Positions 60,456-64,000 of a stretch of 64,000 bases of DNA are shown here, piece by piece (position 1 is the stretch's first letter; each line of letters begins with the position of its first letter). The notes below the pieces were generated by a model that was not told where the DNA came from, made no database searches, and was given only the letters and a program-made list of their open reading frames with translations. The DNA lies in contig NC_054536.1 in assembly GCF_017654505.1 (NCBI RefSeq), positions 30,913,446 to 30,977,445 of the forward strand. Direction: 5' to 3'. Both the position numbers and the translations under genes were made by a program. This stretch comes from Polyodon spathula (taxonomy: Eukaryota > Chordata > Actinopteri > Acipenseriformes > Polyodontidae).

Positions 60456-62237
60456 GATGTGTATTATTTGTCTCTCAGATTTGAATAGCTGAACATATGT
60501 AGAATTAATGCATACAATATTGATTTCAACACCATTTTGACACACATGATTGTTTGGTTTACAAGTTTCGCACCATAGAAATCCAAGTCGGCGCAGGAGC
60601 TATGTGAATTGAACGCTGTTCTGCAGTTGGCACATGCCCAACATCGCTGACATTGTGTAAATTGAATCTATAACACAATGCTCCAAATTCTCTTCACCTT
60701 GAATGTTTAATATTACTTAGGTGTCAACCAGCCACGCTCTTGCCAGTACATATAATGTGTTTGGGTACATTTTATCTAGTTAATTGATTACTCCAGTACA
60801 GTGCTCCCCTTTCCTGTTGTGGAACCAGTTATGAGGCTTGGTCGTTGCTACCATTTGTCCCTTTGTGCCGTTCTGATAGTACTTTTATTCTCAGTGTAAG
60901 CAGGACGCAAACAGCACAGCCTTAACTGTGTTTACTACCAGTGCTTTTGTTACACACATTTCCCATTGTAATGGTCTGTCCGTGGTGTTGGCTAGTAAAT
61001 CCTGCTGCCCCAGGGTTTGGGGATGGCGATGGAGTGGATCAGTCGCAAGGCTTCCTTCCCAGGGGGTGCTGTCTCCTCTTCCTGCCCCTCCTGCTTCACT
61101 GCTGTAGCCACAGGGCTAGAGGGGGCTGCCCAGATCTGCATGGGAACACAGTGAAGGACAGCAGCAGCCATGGCAGATTTTCATTTTGTGAGCAACGGTG
61201 GCGCAATTGTTCTGTATTCTGTAATTAAATTAGAAACCTGTGGGTCTGTGTTACACAGGCACACCTAATTTGAATGATGCCTCTTTGTTGCAAACTGACC
61301 AGAAGGACTGAGTATCAACTGATCGCCCGTTTTTATCTGCCAAACTTATGCAGCAGATGTTACTAAGCCAGTGAAGATAAGGGTTGCTGAAGTGCAGTCA
61401 GATTAACTCTTCCCCCTAACTATGGTGTAGCAGAAAGGCCAGTGTGGTGCTCCCTGTGTTTCACCAGCGGAGATTGGCAACTTGGCATCAACAGGATTCA
61501 AACCAAACTTTCATGACTTACACTGTACACCACATGGAAGAGATTTTACTAAGTAAAAATCTCTTCCCACTATCTCGTACTGTTCTGCAGTTCGGAGCGC
61601 TGCAATGATGGAACGGGATTCATATGAAGGCTGGGGGGGAGGGCACACCTGGTCAGGTGCCCATCCAAATTTCTGCCAGGCAATGGCTTAGCCAATGCGT
61701 TGCAGGAAAAAAAAAAAAAAAAAACTGCTGAAAAGATGTTTTTTTTTGGTAGCCTCAATACGCTTCAATCAGTACCACTTTCAATTAGTATACACATGAA
61801 CCGCCACGCACAACTGGTCAATGTCATGCTTGCTGTCTGCCAAAGCTTTTACATTTTACAGCGGTAGGGGAAAGGAAAACATAATTAAAAAAAAAAAAAA
61901 AAAAAAAATGTGCTATTTGTTTTGGTCGTCCTAATTTGTCTAAACGGCAGGAAACTGTTGATGAACCGGCTGAAGACAACAAGCTAGCTGCTACCAGCAG
62001 CAGTCCTGTGCCAGTCAAACGGTAATTAAATTCGGATTTGTCAGATTAAATAAAATGGTTTGCTTTGCATTGAACACAAAATCTTATATAACAAAAATGA
62101 ACAACCACAAGTACAAATTAAATTATAGTTATTTTGATTTATCATAATGTGAAAATTGAAATCTGATACGCACGTTGAAAGTTCAAGTATTTCCTTTATT
62201 TTTTGTTTTTAATCTCAAATGTTCTAAACTAAATCTT

Positions 62238-62268
<31 letters not shown>

Positions 62269-63199
62269 ATTTAACTATTTTTGCACAACAGTGTATGTGG
62301 TTATTGGATTGTCTGTTTAAAAAAAAAAAATTGTTCTTTTATTTAAAAAAAAAAAAAAAAAAAAACGTCAATGCACGAATAAGGAATCAGGTTGCCAATT
62401 ACTCACCTTAAAAAAGTTACCATTTCCATCCCCTCCAGAAAAAAAAAAAAAAAATCCTGGATACGCCACTGCTACCAAGGTTAAAAATAAAAAATATATA
62501 TTGGGTAGAGAATATGTAAGTGTGCAGTTTTTCAAACTTTCAAACCTTAGTAACACAACCAAACTGTGTCTAACACCCTTCATCGTTATATTTGTATTCG
62601 TGTGAGAACTCTTTCAGTCAGCGAAAATATGTGCTAAAAACAGATTGGATTTGATGTAGCCCTTTTAAAATGGCGAAAAGATAGCTACGTTTGGAGTTTT
62701 TCTACAACAAAAATGCTAAACCACCAACTCCACATCAACAGAAACCGAACGTGACTCTTGTGTAGTTCAAAACGTTATTAACAGCACAAGAGTGTGACGA
62801 CACTTCCATTTCAAACACTCAGGTTAGAGCAGGTGCAGCTGTCGATGAGAGACCCTTGCCTGTAAAGTGGTGTTTGCAGCTCTCTTGATTGTGCCAATCT
62901 GGCGTAGAACTGTTTGTGATGAAAGATCTGGTAATGTTAGAATGCTAGCTTAATGTTTACATAAAAATGGTTAATCGGTTATCGAGTTTGAGCACGGTTT
63001 AGCTTCATTAGTTCATTTGGTGGGGGTGGGGGGAGTCGCCACTGGCTAGGGTGATGCATCAATGCATTTAATTGGTGTAATAGTTTTTAATAATTTAGTA
63101 GCTATTCAGTATATTATCAGTAGCACTAAATGTAATACTTTTTAAGGACATCAGTGGGGAAAAAAAAGAGAAATCGTCATAGGGTTAGTTTACACTCAC
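60456..63199. other. Intergenic or intron; hAT fragments
   Basis: No complete gene. 61927-62025 on the plus strand is open and reads RPNLSKRQETVDEPAEDNKL, AATSSSPVPVKR, which resembles the Ser/Pro-rich N-terminal leader of TTF/MYM-type hAT transposases. 62383-62475 (AAAAAGTTACCATTTCCATC, then CCTGGATACGCCACTG) resembles the terminus of such an element. A long A run lies between, and a (TA)n tract at 62229-62263. These pieces are probably one decayed transposon. Confidence 0.4.
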
Positions 63200-63427
63200 C
63201 TTGTCATGTGGCTGGGCGCTCTGGGTGAGGTGCAGCAGTCCCAGACGGTTGATGTCCCACTCGCTGTTCCTCTCTCCTCCCCTCCTCCCTCTACAGGGGC
63301 TGTCCAGGCATCCTCCTCCCTGCACCCTGCTCAGTAGCTCCCCCTTGAACACTTTCCAGCGGTTCTGCTCCAGGAAGACCAGGCCCAGCTCGTCGTCACT
63401 GCAGGACACACACATCCTGCTCAACTG
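63200..63427 (-). CDS. Probable internal exon of an unidentified gene
   Basis: The minus strand is open across about 240 bases, GC-rich compared with its flanks, and ends at an excellent donor, CATGACAAG|GTGAGT (intron from 63199), in phase 0. The acceptor is probably CACCTCCAG (before 63427) or the CAG three bases further in; its pyrimidine tract is poor. It encodes about 76 residues beginning QLSRMCVSCSDDELGLVFLE and QNRWKVFKGELLSRV, then a Gly/Arg-rich linker, then SEWDINRLGLLHLTQSAQ. I do not recognise the family. The gene runs toward CCDC12 (convergent). In human the convergent neighbour is PTH1R, but this is not PTH1R sequence. Confidence 0.6.
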
Positions 63428-64000
63428 CTGGAGGTGCAACCAATTCTCGCCCCAATATCGGACATGTAATAATCAATAATCAATGCCTTGAGAAATCTTT
63501 TATTAAAAAGCAAGAAGCAAAAAAATAATTAACTCCTCACTAAAGCCTTCAAGTAAACTGTAATACAAGCATGTGTAAATGTATATACATAGTAGTATAC
63601 TATAAGCATTGAGAAGTATATTTTTAAAAGAGCTAGAATTTTTTTTTTTGCCATGTACTGGTAATATATGTGACGCTCCAAATAGGGCACCAGGTAGATT
63701 ATTACTCAATGGATGTTTACATTAGGCCAGCAAAATAAAATCAATATTCAATTAATTGTATCACCTCTATCATCTACACAGGAACAGTTGTAGTGTTCTA
63801 TGGATGCTCAAATCATGTAAATGGTCTAATAGTTAGATCCCACCTTTGACAAAGAGCCTTCAATCTGTTCTAAAATAATGGCTCCTGGTAAACCACTCAA
63901 GTAAACTTGATAATGATTCACTCTCCACATTCCTTCAACATGGTATCACAGAACAATCACAGGGCATTATTAAAATATGCTTTTCTTTGTAAACATGACA
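63428..64000. other. No feature recognised
   Basis: AT-rich; if 63200-63427 is an exon, this is its upstream intron on the minus strand. Confidence 0.35.

Noticed and set aside
63200..63427. PTH1R exon expected from human synteny
   Set aside because: The peptide has no resemblance to the class B receptor extracellular or transmembrane segments.

Overview
This is a vertebrate chromosome segment, most likely from a ray-finned fish. It has AT-rich non-coding DNA, short exons with GT/AG borders separated by kilobases, and a dense mix of decayed Tc1, hAT, Harbinger-like, DIRS, CR1/L2-like and other LINE copies, a tRNA-derived SINE and long (TA)n tracts. This repertoire is typical of fishes; a sturgeon, paddlefish or gar-like lineage is a guess only.

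Two host genes are recognised, arranged head to head. On the minus strand, 30915-30965 is the first coding exon of NBEAL2 (BEACH-domain protein); the rest of that gene should lie off the left edge, so 1-30914 is read as its first intron. On the plus strand, CCDC12 (cwf18-type splicing factor) is complete: seven coding exons from 34979 to 59828, all in phase, 135 residues, with a poly(A) signal at 60436. The 4 kb between the two start codons holds both promoters and a striking T16-G78 tract. The same divergent NBEAL2/CCDC12 pair is found in human. A further likely coding exon of an unidentified gene lies on the minus strand at 63200-63427.

Everything else is intronic or intergenic and mostly repeats. 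Left part (NBEAL2 intron 1): a rearranged DIRS element (5.4-8.4 kb), LINE tails, a Tc1 copy with a single nonsense codon (16.8-18.4 kb), two 0.55 kb copies of an unclassified repeat (15.1 and 20.7 kb), an open frame with a CCHC zinc knuckle (22.3 kb), a SINE (22.9 kb), a 57-bp minisatellite (23.5 kb), a Harbinger-like element split by an L2-type LINE tail (25.2-26.3 kb), an old hAT copy split by a MITE (26.7-27.7 kb) and a CR1-like reverse transcriptase fragment (29.0 kb). CCDC12 intron 1 holds two BED-finger hAT relics, a minus-strand Tc1, and a notable structure at 45.97-48.93 kb: two near-identical inverted arms of about 0.59 kb around a Tc1 copy whose first catalytic Asp is Val, followed by a LINE relic interrupted by a 5S-rRNA-derived segment and a (TA)n tract. 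Intron 4 holds another Tc1 embedded between (TA)n tracts and a hAT element with 8-bp target duplications.

No operon-like or novel enzymatic system is visible. The most unusual structures are the composite inverted repeat, the G78 tract between the divergent genes, the CCHC open frame and the unidentified exon at the right end. All comparisons were made by eye.
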